A stretch of 64,000 bases of DNA from an uncultured Woeseiaceae bacterium (GTDB lineage: Bacteria > Pseudomonadota > Gammaproteobacteria > Steroidobacterales > Woeseiaceae), in assembly GCA_947258565.1 (NCBI GenBank), contig CAMYJB010000008.1, forward strand, positions 124,001 through 188,000, written 5' to 3'. The position numbers were made by a program, and so were the translations under genes. Under the pieces are notes generated by a model. It was not told the origin of the DNA. It did not search any database and worked only from the letters and a program-made list of their open reading frames with translations. The stretch's first letter is position 1. The number at the start of each line of letters is the position of its first letter. Positions 33,616 to 42,732 of this stretch are shown one piece after another.

Positions 33616-33822
33616 TCAGTAATGAGGCGGTTTTTCGTCGGCTGTAACATCGGCCGGCGCCGCCTCGCTCAACGAGCGAACCCGCTCGATGATTGAGCCA
33701 CACAGCTTCTCCAGGCGCATGATGTTTTCCTGTTGTTTTGTGATGATGTCATTAAGCTCCAGCAGCAGGTGCTCCTGGTGGGCAAGCTTTGTCTCCAGAT
33801 CGACGAAGCGTTGTTCTGTCAT
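33616..33822 (-). CDS. slyX: SlyX family protein
   Basis: SlyX is a short coiled-coil protein of unknown function. The 68-residue product begins MTEQRFVDLETKLAHQEHLL, has heptad repeats through ITKQQENIMRLEKLCGSI, and ends with the family tail EKPPHY. The start at 33822 is fixed by GGAGG 5 nt upstream. The frame stays open upstream, but that part is antisense to uup. It is divergent from uup, with 52 bp between the starts. Confidence 0.9.
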   Translation of the reverse strand: MTEQRFVDLETKLAHQEHLLLELNDIITKQQENIMRLEKLCGSIIERVRSLSEAAPADVTADEKPPHY

Positions 33823-33874
33823 GGTAGCCTCCGTTGTTTGCATTCCCGGAGCGCCCGGCGAGCGCGGTTGAATT

Positions 33875-35779
33875 ATGTCACTACTTCGCTTCGACGAAGT
33901 GTCGCTCGAATTTGGCGACCTGAAGATCCTTACCGGGGCCGAGCTCTGCATCGACGCCGGCGAACGGGTCTGCCTGATCGGCAGAAATGGCGCCGGAAAA
34001 TCCACGACGCTGAAGCTCATCACCGGCGAACTCGAACCGGACCGTGGCGAGATCGTCCGCGGCCAGGATCTCGTCATCAGCCAGCTTTCCCAGACGCTGC
34101 CCGAAGCCATGAGCCTGCCCGTGCGCGGCGTGGTGCGGTCCGGCCTGGACCAGATCGAAGCGCTGCTCGCAGAATACCAGCGGCGCTCCAGGCTGGATCT
34201 CGACCGCGAAGGCATGCTGGAACTCGAGGCGCTGCACGCCAGGATCGACACGCACGAAGGCTGGCATATCGAACAGCGTGTCGACGCGGTGATCTCGGAC
34301 CTCAACCTGCCCGCCGACCGGAAAATGAATGAACTGTCGGGCGGCTGGCGGCGGCGCGTCGCGCTGGCGAAAGCCCTGGTGCAGAAACCGGACCTGCTGC
34401 TGCTCGATGAGCCCACCAATCACCTCGATATCGCGACGATCAAGTGGCTCGAGGATCGCGTGTACTCCTACCCGGGCGCCGTCGTGTTCATTACTCACGA
34501 TCGCGCGTTCCTGCAGCGGCTCGCGACGCGCATCGTCGAGATCGACCGCGCGAAACTCACGAGCTGGCCCGGGAACTACCAGGACTATCTCCGCCGCAAG
34601 GAAAAGACGCTCGAGGACGAAGTGACCGCGAATGCGCGCTTCGACAAGAAACTGGAGGAGGAGGAGGCCTGGATCCGCCAGGGCATCAAAGCACGGCGCA
34701 CGCGCAACGAGGGCCGCGCTCGCGCACTGATGAAAATGCGCGAACAGCGTGCGCAGCGAGTATCGCCGGAGGCGCGGGCCCGGATCTACATCGAAGAGGC
34801 CGAGCAGTCCGGGCGCAAGGTCATACGCGCAAAAAACGTTGGCTACCGCTACGGCGACGAGCCGCTGATCGAGCGTTTCTCGATCAGGATCATGCGCGGC
34901 GACCGCATCGGCCTCATCGGCAACAACGGCGTTGGAAAAACGACGCTGCTGCGACTGCTGCTTGGACAACTGGAGCCCCAGACCGGGACGCTGAAGCACG
35001 GCACAAACCTCGAAATCGGCTACTTCGACCAGCTGCGGCAGACCCTGGACCTGGAGAAAAGCGTCGCCTATAACGTCGGCGAAGGTCGAACCTACATCAA
35101 GCTCAACGGCAAGGACCGCCATGTCGTAGGCTATCTCAAGGGCTTCCTGTTCAGCCCGAAACGCTCGCAGACGCCAGTGAAAGCCCTTTCAGGCGGCGAG
35201 CGCAACCGTGTCATTCTCGCAAAGCTGTTTACCCGGCCCGCCAATCTGCTCGTGCTCGATGAGCCCACCAACGATCTCGACATAGAAACGCTCGAAGTGC
35301 TGGAAGAGAAGCTCTGCGAGTACAGTGGCACCTTGATCGTCGTCAGTCACGATCGCGAGTTTCTGGACAATGTCGTAACGAGCACGATCGTTTTCGAGGA
35401 AGACGGTCGTATCCAGGAATATGTCGGCGGCTACAGCGACTGGGTGCGCCAGGGGAAGCAGCTTGCGGTCACCGATAATCCCTACGCGGCGGAGGAACGC
35501 AAGCGCCGCGCAGCGGAACGGCGCAGGCAGCGGCCGGCAACCAAGTTGGGATACAAGGACCAGCGCGAACTCGACGCCCTGCCGGCGGAAATCGAGAAGC
35601 TCGAAGCGGCGATTGCCGAGTTGCAGGAGACGATCGCCGACCCGGGCTTTTACGCTCGGGAAGGTGACACGGTTCGCGCGACGCTCGAGCGGCTCGCCAA
35701 CGCCGAGGCCGAGCTCGAGAAACGCGTGGATCGGTGGGGCGAGCTGGAGACCCTTGCAGCGTCGTTTCGCTCCGGCTAG
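33875..35779 (+). CDS. uup: ABC-F ATPase Uup
   Basis: Uup is a soluble ABC-F protein linked to ribosome function and to precise excision of transposons. The 634-residue length matches E. coli Uup. There are two ABC modules with Walker A GRNGAGKST and GNNGVGKTT. Signatures are LSGGWRRRVALA and LSGGERNRVILA, followed by LLLDEPTNHLD and LVLDEPTNDLD. The C-terminal coiled coil (DALPAEIEKLEAAIAELQ) that binds DNA is present. Its TAG stop sits on the palindrome CTAG shared with the convergent GNAT gene. Confidence 0.95.
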   Translation: MSLLRFDEVSLEFGDLKILTGAELCIDAGERVCLIGRNGAGKSTTLKLITGELEPDRGEIVRGQDLVISQLSQTLPEAMSLPVRGVVRSGLDQIEALLAEYQRRSRLDLDREGMLELEALHARIDTHEGWHIEQRVDAVISDLNLPADRKMNELSGGWRRRVALAKALVQKPDLLLLDEPTNHLDIATIKWLEDRVYSYPGAVVFITHDRAFLQRLATRIVEIDRAKLTSWPGNYQDYLRRKEKTLEDEVTANARFDKKLEEEEAWIRQGIKARRTRNEGRARALMKMREQRAQRVSPEARARIYIEEAEQSGRKVIRAKNVGYRYGDEPLIERFSIRIMRGDRIGLIGNNGVGKTTLLRLLLGQLEPQTGTLKHGTNLEIGYFDQLRQTLDLEKSVAYNVGEGRTYIKLNGKDRHVVGYLKGFLFSPKRSQTPVKALSGGERNRVILAKLFTRPANLLVLDEPTNDLDIETLEVLEEKLCEYSGTLIVVSHDREFLDNVVTSTIVFEEDGRIQEYVGGYSDWVRQGKQLAVTDNPYAAEERKRRAAERRRQRPATKLGYKDQRELDALPAEIEKLEAAIAELQETIADPGFYAREGDTVRATLERLANAEAELEKRVDRWGELETLAASFRSG

Positions 35780-36267
35780 GCGGGCCTCGTCAGGTAATAG
35801 CACTGATCGGCCATGCGCGCGCCGCTCGGGTAATCACGAACAACAAAGCCCATCGACCTGTAGCACGCGAGTGCGGCGGCGTTGTGCCGGTACGCGAACA
35901 GCGAGAACTCGTCGGCCGGGAACAGTGCCGGCCCCCTCTCGATCAGCATCCCGACGAGGCGCTTGCCCACGCCCTGCCCCCGCATGCCGGGTTTCACGAC
36001 CAGGCGCGCGAGGTTGATGCGCCCGTACCGACGGTACATCTGGCCGAATGCAGTAAATTCCCCTGCCGGCGAATCGAGGCGGAAGCCCGGCATCCGCCCC
36101 CAGTGACAATCCTTGCGAAACGTGGACCTGGTAAACGGGAAACGAAAGCGTGGTCCGCCCCACACATCAATCTCGTGCATGTCGTGGAACCACGACATGA
36201 GCTCGCCGAGATCGTGATCGGTTGCCTCGATGAGCCGCCAGCCGTCGTTCCGGGCCGGCCCTGTCAC
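35776..36267 (-). CDS. GNAT family N-acetyltransferase
   Basis: The 163-residue protein has the acetyl-CoA binding motif LARLVVKPGMRGQGVGKRLV and a C-terminal YRHNAAALACYRSMGFVVRD typical of GNAT folds. The start is a GTG at 36267 overlapping the nhaA stop (GTGA), indicating coupling. The longer open frame upstream is the nhaA coding region in another frame. The substrate is unknown. Its stop overlaps that of uup within a 4-bp CTAG. Confidence 0.85.
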   Translation of the reverse strand: MTGPARNDGWRLIEATDHDLGELMSWFHDMHEIDVWGGPRFRFPFTRSTFRKDCHWGRMPGFRLDSPAGEFTAFGQMYRRYGRINLARLVVKPGMRGQGVGKRLVGMLIERGPALFPADEFSLFAYRHNAAALACYRSMGFVVRDYPSGARMADQCYYLTRPA

Positions 36268-37445
36268 CGACCTGCCCTGGGAAGCGTTCTGTCCAGCACG
36301 ATATAGCCGAGAGCGCCCGAGGCGAGCGACCCGAGAAGGACTCCGAGTCGCGCATCGAAGTCGAACACGGTATCTGCCGGCAGATTCTCGAACGCGAGCG
36401 TGTCGATAAACATACTCATGGTAAATCCGACCCCGCTGAGTACCGCGACCCCGTAGAGTGCTCCCCACGACGCCCCCTCAGGCAGTCTTGCCATCCCGGA
36501 CCTGATCGCCACCAGGCACAGCAGGAACACGCCCAGCTGCTTGCCGACAAACAATCCCAATGCGACACCCAGCGATACCGGATGCAGGAGGTCCGCGAAA
36601 CTCATTCCGCCGAAAGATATCCCGGCGTTGACGAAAGCAAACAGGGGCAATACGCCGAACGCGACCACCGTGTGCAGGTCGTGCTCGAGTTCCCTGAGCG
36701 GCGAACGGTCGGGTTCGTCCTTTGACCGCATGGGTATGAACATTGCCAGCACGACGCCGGCCAGCGTGGCATGTACCCCGGACTTCAGGACCGCCACCCA
36801 CATGATGACCCCGACAAGGATATACGCGGGTACCGCGCTCACGTGGCGCCAGTTCATGTAGCCGAGGACCAGCAGGCACAGTGCGGCAAGCGTGAGCGCT
36901 TCCATCGACAGCTTGCCCGAATAGAAGATCGCGATGATGACGATTGCGCCGAGGTCGTCGAAAATCGCAAGCGACACCAGAAATACCTTGAGCGAGACCG
37001 GCACGCGATTCCCCAGGAGCATGAGAATGCCTAGCGCAAACGCGATATCGGTCGCCGCGGGAATCGCCCAGCCATTCATGCCGACGGCGTTGCCGTAGTT
37101 GAAGAACACATAGAGACCCACCGGCCCGACGATGCCGCCGACTGCACCCAGCGCGGGCAACAGCACGTTTGCGGGCCGCGACAATTCACCTTCCAGGAGC
37201 TCCCGCTTGACTTCGAGGCCGACGAGAAAGAAGAACACGGCCATCAGGCCATCGTTCACCCACAGCAGAAGCGGCTTGGCGATTTCCAGCGCGCCGACGC
37301 GAACTGCCACCGGCGTATCGATGAACAGGTCATAATAGCCGGACAACGGGGAATTCGCGGCGACAAGGGCGAGCGCCGCCGCAGCCATCAGCGTAACGCC
37401 GCCAGCCGACTCCATCTGCAGAAAATTGCGTATGGTGGCTTTCAT
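36264..37445 (-). CDS. nhaA: Na+/H+ antiporter NhaA
   Basis: NhaA exchanges sodium for protons across the inner membrane and controls pH and salt tolerance. The 393-residue protein has the family features AATDIAFALGILMLLGNRVP in helix 4 and the ion-binding aspartate pair in LAIFDDLGAIVIIA (helix 5). The later segment FAFVNAGISFGG is also present. The C-terminus overlaps the GTG of a GNAT gene. Presence is consistent with a saline habitat, though the family is widespread. Confidence 0.96.
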   Translation of the reverse strand: MKATIRNFLQMESAGGVTLMAAAALALVAANSPLSGYYDLFIDTPVAVRVGALEIAKPLLLWVNDGLMAVFFFLVGLEVKRELLEGELSRPANVLLPALGAVGGIVGPVGLYVFFNYGNAVGMNGWAIPAATDIAFALGILMLLGNRVPVSLKVFLVSLAIFDDLGAIVIIAIFYSGKLSMEALTLAALCLLVLGYMNWRHVSAVPAYILVGVIMWVAVLKSGVHATLAGVVLAMFIPMRSKDEPDRSPLRELEHDLHTVVAFGVLPLFAFVNAGISFGGMSFADLLHPVSLGVALGLFVGKQLGVFLLCLVAIRSGMARLPEGASWGALYGVAVLSGVGFTMSMFIDTLAFENLPADTVFDFDARLGVLLGSLASGALGYIVLDRTLPRAGR

Positions 37446-37480
37446 TTCCGGTTTCCTGCTACGCGGCCTCGCGAAGCATC

Positions 37481-37951
37481 CTACCTGCCCGGCATCGTCT
37501 CGTCGAAGTAGCGGTCGAATGCGCGGTGCACGACGTCGGGCGAGACGCCGACAGCCTCCACCGCACGATTGAACTGCTCCATTTCGGCAACCTGGCGTCG
37601 CCCGTCGGCGGCGATGACCTTGAGCGCCATGACCGCAATATCCTCTTTCTGTTTGTCGGACAGAGTGCGGCCCAGTTCGACGAGGTAATCCGTCAGCTCG
37701 GGCTTTTCGGCCAGCTCGCTCATGGCACGCGTCAGCAGCTCCAGCGATTCCGAACCCTCGAGCTCAAAATGCTGTTCAATCAGGTCGATCATCTTCGCCG
37801 ACTCTTCCGGCTCGATCGTGCCGCTGCCTTTGGCAACATAAATGAGCAGGGCCGCTACGAGAAACTTGCCGTCATAAACCTCGGTGCCGTACTTGGTTTC
37901 TACTATCAGCTCGTTGCCCTTGAGCCGGGTGGTCTTGATCGTGTCACTCAT
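37481..37951 (-). CDS. TerB-like protein
   Basis: The 156-residue soluble protein has a TerB/DjlA-like helical region: YVAKGSGTIEPEESAKMIDLIEQHF, then KEDIAVMALKVIAADGRRQVAEMEQFNRAV, with two acidic E-x-x-x-M-x-x-I type metal sites. TerB domains are linked to tellurite and stress resistance, but there is no ter operon here. Function is not known. It starts 4 nt after the DUF1801 stop region reads through (spacing from the upstream gene 37956 is 4 nt). Confidence 0.75.
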   Translation of the reverse strand: MSDTIKTTRLKGNELIVETKYGTEVYDGKFLVAALLIYVAKGSGTIEPEESAKMIDLIEQHFELEGSESLELLTRAMSELAEKPELTDYLVELGRTLSDKQKEDIAVMALKVIAADGRRQVAEMEQFNRAVEAVGVSPDVVHRAFDRYFDETMPGR

Positions 37952-37955
37952 GGCG

Positions 37956-38378
37956 TCATCTCGTATCGTAGTGCTTGCGCATGTACCCGACCGATTCCCG
38001 AATTAGCCGCTCGAGTATGGCCTCGTCCACGTCCGCGAGGCGCCTGATATACAGGCAGGACTTGCCGGTCTTGTACTTGCCCAGCTTCGACATCAGCTTA
38101 TCAAAGCGGTCGAAGCCGGGCATGATGTAAACGGTCAGTGCCTGCTTGCGCGGCGAAAACCCCGTGATCATGAATTCGCCTTCCCGGCCGCTCGCATAAC
38201 GGTAATGATAGCGGCCGTAGCCGACTATACCCGGTCCCCACATCGTTGCACGCTTCCCCGTTGCGCGGCGCATCATGGCCGCTACTTTCTTCGCATCCGC
38301 GCGCATCTGCCGGTCTTCGATCGCCGCCATGAATACCGTAACACTGGCGCGGGTCGGGCGGGTCTTGAGTTCTGCCAT
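37956..38378 (-). CDS. DUF1801 domain-containing protein
   Basis: The 140-residue protein matches DUF1801 (YdhG-like): ADAKKVAAMMRRATGKRATMWGPGIVGYG, FSPRKQALTVYIM, LGKYKTGKSCLYIRRLADVDEAILERLI. The fold resembles a beta-barrel frataxin-like domain; no enzymatic function is established. It is in the same orientation as, and 4 nt from, the TerB-like gene, so the two are likely one unit. Confidence 0.88.
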   Translation of the reverse strand: MAELKTRPTRASVTVFMAAIEDRQMRADAKKVAAMMRRATGKRATMWGPGIVGYGRYHYRYASGREGEFMITGFSPRKQALTVYIMPGFDRFDKLMSKLGKYKTGKSCLYIRRLADVDEAILERLIRESVGYMRKHYDTR

Positions 38379-38393
38379 CGAGCGTAGCCGTTG

Positions 38394-39017
38394 CTAGTGC
38401 GACGTGCCGAACAGGCGATCACCGGCATCGCCCAAACCCGGCACTATATATTTGTTTTCATTGAGATATTTGTCGATCGCCGCAGTGTATACCGGGACCT
38501 CCGGGTGCACCTTCTCCACCAGGGCCAGGCCCTCGGGGCAGGTTACGATGCAAATCACGATGATGTCCTTCGCGCCGAAGTCTTTCAGCTGATCGATTGC
38601 AGCCACCGTCGAGCCGCCGGTCGCGAGCATGGGATCGATAATGATGGAGGTGCCGGTCCTGGCCTGCGGCGGGAATCGTTCGTAGTAGGCGACCGGCTGC
38701 TTGGTCTCCTCATCCCGGTACAGGCCCACGAATCCGACACGGGCCGTCGGTACGAGTTCGAGTATGCCTTCCAGCATGCCGACACCGGCCCGCAGCACCG
38801 GAACGACCACGATATCGTCGTCGATCATTTGGCACTTCGCGACTTCGAGTGGCGTCTGTACATCGACCTCGCGCGTGTTGACGTTTTTCAACGCCTCATA
38901 ACACAGGAACTCAGTAATCTCGGTGGCGAGTTCCCGGAACTTCTTGTGGCCGGTCTCGATGTTGCGAATCAGCGCCAGTTTGTGCTGCACGCAGGGGTGG
39001 TCGATCTGAATATGCAT
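38394..39017 (-). CDS. upp: Uracil phosphoribosyltransferase
   Basis: Upp salvages uracil to UMP using PRPP. From the ATG at 39017 (MHIQIDHPCVQHKL) the protein is 207 residues, the normal length. The PRPP loop is IIDPMLATGGSTVAAI and the uracil-binding C-terminus is VPGLGDAGDRLFGT. A GGAG lies 9 nt upstream of the chosen start. The 14-residue upstream extension has no support. No uraA permease is adjacent. Confidence 0.95.
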   Translation of the reverse strand: MHIQIDHPCVQHKLALIRNIETGHKKFRELATEITEFLCYEALKNVNTREVDVQTPLEVAKCQMIDDDIVVVPVLRAGVGMLEGILELVPTARVGFVGLYRDEETKQPVAYYERFPPQARTGTSIIIDPMLATGGSTVAAIDQLKDFGAKDIIVICIVTCPEGLALVEKVHPEVPVYTAAIDKYLNENKYIVPGLGDAGDRLFGTSH

Positions 39018-39034
39018 ATCGGTTTGCTCCGTTA

Positions 39035-39391
39035 TTATTTCTTGTCCAGTTCTCCCCACATCGCATACTCGTTGCCCAACGGGTCTACGAAATGAAACCG
39101 GCGGCCGCCGGGAAATTCGAAAATATCCTGGCTTATCGAGGCGCCGAGCCCGACGACACGGTCGCGATCGCGCTCGAGGTCCTCGCTGAAAAACACCAGC
39201 AGTACGCCGTTCGAGGGTGCCGGCTCCCCGGACCGGCGAAATCCGCCGTCGAGCCGCCCGTCGCGGAAACTGATGTAATCCGGGCCCCAGTCCTGGAACT
39301 CCCAGCCCATCAGCACCGCGAAGAAATCGCGTGCCCGCGCCGGGTCGGTAACCGGTATTTCGATATAGTCGATCCGTTTCTCAGCTCTCAT
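39035..39391 (-). CDS. VOC family (glyoxalase-like) protein
   Basis: The 118-residue single-domain protein has the vicinal-oxygen-chelate pattern: IDYIEIPVTDPARARDFFAVLMGWEFQDWG at the start and HFVDPLGNEYAMWGE at the end. The first metal-ligand position (usually H) is an isoleucine/glutamate segment here, so it may belong to the non-enzymatic or antibiotic-binding subset. It is 17 nt upstream of upp on the same strand. Confidence 0.82.
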   Translation of the reverse strand: MRAEKRIDYIEIPVTDPARARDFFAVLMGWEFQDWGPDYISFRDGRLDGGFRRSGEPAPSNGVLLVFFSEDLERDRDRVVGLGASISQDIFEFPGGRRFHFVDPLGNEYAMWGELDKK

Positions 39392-39410
39392 CTCGTGCTC
39401 ATCCGAACCC

Positions 39411-39809
39411 TCAGGGTCCCTTGAGTCGTAAGACCGGGCGTTCGGCCTCGACAGTCACCGTGCCGAAATCTCCGCGTATCTCGTAACGGCCGTCAGCGCA
39501 CCGCTGCAACCCCGTGATTGCCCCATGTCCCAGCTTGCTCACGCGGGCAATGATGTCGTCGCCGCCTGTCGGTCCGTCCACTGTAACGTCGACGCAAAAC
39601 GGAAACTCGACGAGCGCGGGGCGGATGCACACTTTCTCGGCAGGGCGCGGCTTCTCGTAGAAGGGGTGATCCGGCAACAACAGTATGTCAGCGTCAATGA
39701 ACAACGTCTGCGCTTCGAAGTACCACGAAAGTACGAAAGAGCGCGCGAGGTCCACATCGGCGAACTCGCGCAGGCTGCGCCAGTCGACCGCTTCGTTATC
39801 GCCGGCCAT
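39411..39809 (-). CDS. Hypothetical protein
   Basis: I do not recognise this 132-residue soluble protein. Visible features are an N-terminal helix RSLREFADVDLARSFVLSWYFEAQTL, an acidic strand LFIDADILLLPDHPFYEKP, and a C-terminal beta-rich part (GRYEIRGDFGTVTVEAERPVL). The ATG overlaps the 3' end of the PH-domain gene by 14 nt, suggesting coupled translation and perhaps a joint role. Codon use looks like that of its neighbours. Confidence 0.65.
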   Translation of the reverse strand: MAGDNEAVDWRSLREFADVDLARSFVLSWYFEAQTLFIDADILLLPDHPFYEKPRPAEKVCIRPALVEFPFCVDVTVDGPTGGDDIIARVSKLGHGAITGLQRCADGRYEIRGDFGTVTVEAERPVLRLKGP

Positions 39810-40218
39810 CGCCCGGGTCCTGTCCGATCGCTTTCAGAAAGCCCGCCTTGTCGGATGGCGACACCATGATGCGCCGCTTGCCGTAATGAATACGTAAGCG
39901 ATCGAGCGATAGTGCCGGGGAAGATAACGGACTGCGGGTCGCTTCCACCGACTGTATCGCGTCGATCGGCACCTTCCACCGAAACGGGCCGCACGCGACA
40001 CGCAGCATGTTGCCCGCCACGGTGTAATGCGTGCCCATCAGCATGGACCCTATCAACGCAACGATCGCCAGCGCGGCCACGATCATGATCGTCGCTCGAC
40101 CGGCACTATTCACCTGGGTCGCAGCGATGCTCATGACGACGACCTCGAAAAACATAATTGCGACCAGCAGGAGCAGCAGCCAGCGATCGATTTTCGACTT
40201 GAATCGTTTCGGCGTCAT
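39796..40218 (-). CDS. Small membrane protein with PH-like domain
   Basis: From the ATG at 40218 (MTPKRFKSKIDRWLL) the 140-residue protein has two hydrophobic helices and a GTHYTVAGNMLRVACGPFRWKVPIDAIQSVEATRSPLSSPAL stretch. That stretch is characteristic of bacterial PH domains (DUF1200/YdbT-like). It ends with IMVSPSDKAGFLKAIG. Such proteins are inner-membrane components of unknown function. A longer start exists, but the region before 40218 overlaps nothing that supports it. Confidence 0.75.
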   Translation of the reverse strand: MTPKRFKSKIDRWLLLLLVAIMFFEVVVMSIAATQVNSAGRATIMIVAALAIVALIGSMLMGTHYTVAGNMLRVACGPFRWKVPIDAIQSVEATRSPLSSPALSLDRLRIHYGKRRIMVSPSDKAGFLKAIGQDPGDGRR

Positions 40219-40252
40219 AGCGGCCCATATTCGGTTGGCCAATCCCGGGCTG

Positions 40253-40741
40253 TCAAGCAAATGCAGCGTTCACCCAGGCGCCGATGAAATGCGACGCGAC
40301 GACCACGACGACGGCGATCGCGACGTGCTCGATGATTATCGCGACGGGCGACGCCTGTTGCGCGCGGGCAATAAAGTAACTCAACACGGAGATGACGAAG
40401 ATTCCCCAGGCCACGGAGGCCACGACCGCCGGCCACAGCGGAAGCAACAGCACCGGAATAGCGAAAGAAATGGCGAACACGAACTTGGTCAGGAACGTCG
40501 TGACCGTCGCCGCCCAGATGTGATGCTGCGTCGCGTTGGGGTCCGCCTCTTCCGCGAGGTGAATACCCAGGGCATCGGACAGCGCATCCGCAACCGCGAT
40601 AACGAAGATGCCTCCGAGGACCGCGGTAACCGATCCGGTACCGGCGTGTAGTCCGGCGATCAGGCCGATGGTCGTGATGACGCCCGATGTCGCCCCGAAG
40701 AACAGTCCGGTGCGTGCGCCGTCGTTGCTGAAGAATCCCAT
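40253..40741 (-). CDS. VIT/CCC1-like membrane protein
   Basis: The 162-residue protein has about five transmembrane helices. The opening GLFFGATSGVITTIGLIAGL and the second helix IFVIAVADALSDALGIHLAEEAD resemble the VIT1/CCC1 iron/manganese transporter family. It is shorter than typical vacuolar-type members (about 230) and lacks the cytoplasmic metal-binding insert, so the transport substrate is uncertain. It is followed closely by the PH-domain gene. Confidence 0.75.
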   Translation of the reverse strand: MGFFSNDGARTGLFFGATSGVITTIGLIAGLHAGTGSVTAVLGGIFVIAVADALSDALGIHLAEEADPNATQHHIWAATVTTFLTKFVFAISFAIPVLLLPLWPAVVASVAWGIFVISVLSYFIARAQQASPVAIIIEHVAIAVVVVVASHFIGAWVNAAFA

Positions 40742-40746
40742 GCCCC

Positions 40747-41268
40747 TCAGCTCGCAAAGTCGACGCGGTACAGGCTGACATCAGAGTCGTCGCCCGGCAA
40801 ACGCATGGGCCGCTCATACTGCATGCCCAGCTTCTCGAGCAGGCCGACAGAGGGTCGGTTCAGCGGCGACACTATCGCGGTCACGGACGGCAATTCGAGG
40901 ACGTCGCGCGCATGATCGAGGACGGCGGCTGACGCTTCGAAGCCGAAACCCTGTCCACAATAATCAGGCAGGATTGCGAAGCCGATGTCGGGCTCATTGA
41001 GCCCGTCGCGGCGAAATAGCCCACAGATTCCGAGGTCCGCGCCATCTTCCCGGTACCTGACGCGAAACGGCCCGTAACCGTGGTCCGAATAGAGCCGCAG
41101 GGGTCCCGCCTCCACCGCGGCCCGGGCCTGATCGAGGGTCCGTACGCCGCGGTCGCCCACATAGCGTATGAACGCGGGATCGTTCCAGACCGCGAGCATC
41201 ATCGGCGCATCATCCGGCGTCAGCCAGCGAAGTTCGAGGCGTTTCGTGTTCAGGATCGGCCCACTCAT
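40747..41268 (-). CDS. RimJ/RimL-type GNAT acetyltransferase
   Basis: The 173-residue protein starts TKRLELRWLTPDDAPMMLAVWND, the standard opening of the RimJ/RimL subfamily. It continues with DIGFAILPDYCGQGFGFEAS (acetyl-CoA site), VTAIVSPLNRPSVGLLEKLGM and a short tail. The acceptor substrate is unknown and could be a protein N-terminus or a small amine. It is 5 nt upstream of the VIT-like gene and 8 nt downstream of carbonic anhydrase. Confidence 0.88.
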   Translation of the reverse strand: MSGPILNTKRLELRWLTPDDAPMMLAVWNDPAFIRYVGDRGVRTLDQARAAVEAGPLRLYSDHGYGPFRVRYREDGADLGICGLFRRDGLNEPDIGFAILPDYCGQGFGFEASAAVLDHARDVLELPSVTAIVSPLNRPSVGLLEKLGMQYERPMRLPGDDSDVSLYRVDFAS

Positions 41269-41276
41269 ACTGTTGT

Positions 41277-41881
<605 letters not shown>

Positions 41882-41885
<4 letters not shown>

Positions 41886-42334
41886 GTCGGTGCCTCGAAG
41901 CGGTTCCGAAACGTGAATGCTTCCGGGGTGGGACCCTGTTCCCACAAGAGCTCGAAACGCCTGCGTGCGTCCTCGACGGTCGGCAGCTCTCCGGCGACCA
42001 GCCACCAGAGCGCCAGCCCCGGCTTCGCCATTCGCTCGAACCACTCCCCACGCGCCCGCACGGCGTCGACGTGGGCGCTCCTGTAGGTATACGCCTCGAG
42101 GTCCTGTATCGACCGCCAGACGGAGAGATTGAAAAGCACCCGCTCGTCGTCGAAGACGCGTATCGCGGTGGCGTCGCCGTCTTCGTCCTGCAGGCGCCAG
42201 ACGAAGCCGGGGCTCGAGTCCGCCAGAGCGTTGAGGGGCTCCAGCCGCTCGACAAACCCGGCCATCACCGGGTCATCCAGCGCCGCACGCATCCGAGCGA
42301 CATTCGCGTGAGCCAGATGATAGCTGTCGGGCAT
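41882..42334 (-). CDS. DUF3291 domain-containing protein
   Basis: The 150-residue protein matches DUF3291, a dimeric alpha-beta barrel-like family related to heme/monooxygenase folds: HLAHANVARMRAALDDPVMAGFVERL, FVWRLQDEDGDATAIRVFDDERVLFNLSVW, YRSAHVDAVRARGEWFE, ALWWLVAGELPTVEDARRR. Biochemical function is not established. It overlaps carbonic anhydrase by 4 nt and follows the DUF2784 gene by 3 nt. Confidence 0.88.
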
Positions 42335-42337
42335 CCG

Positions 42338-42727
42338 TCACCGTCTCCTGTGGGGCCGCACCCAGACCCAGCTCAGCACGACGATGGCGGCAAAGGCCGT
42401 GTAGGACGCCGCGAAAACCCAGGCCGGTGCCCGATAGTACAGGATCGCCTCGAGCCAGTGCGAAACGAAGCTGCCGGCATACGTCGCGTCGCCGGCCTTG
42501 TCGCGTAACAGCATCTCGAGCTTCGTGAGGGGACAGATGACGCCGAGCCAGGATTGCAGTACGACGACTCCGATCGCCGCGAGATGCATGACGCGAAACC
42601 ACCAGTTACGAACCCACGCCCACGACAGCAGCCTGCCCGCCAGGATCAGGATCAGCCCGACGACGACGAACACCACGAACAGCACGTGCAGGAACAGGAC
42701 GGCATCGGCTGCCAGCAGGTACGGCAT
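42338..42727 (-). CDS. DUF2784 membrane protein
   Basis: From the ATG at 42727 (MPYLLAADAVLFLHVLFV) the 129-residue protein has three or four helices and the DUF2784 pattern: NWWFRVMHLAAIGVVVLQSWLGVICPLTKLEMLLR, then FVSHWLEAILYYRAPAWVF. The C-P-L-T-x-x-E core is the family hallmark; the function is unknown. Upstream in-frame residues overlap trpS and are not used. It is 5 nt after the trpS stop. Confidence 0.87.
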   Translation of the reverse strand: MPYLLAADAVLFLHVLFVVFVVVGLILILAGRLLSWAWVRNWWFRVMHLAAIGVVVLQSWLGVICPLTKLEMLLRDKAGDATYAGSFVSHWLEAILYYRAPAWVFAASYTAFAAIVVLSWVWVRPHRRR

Positions 42728-42732
42728 CGGCG

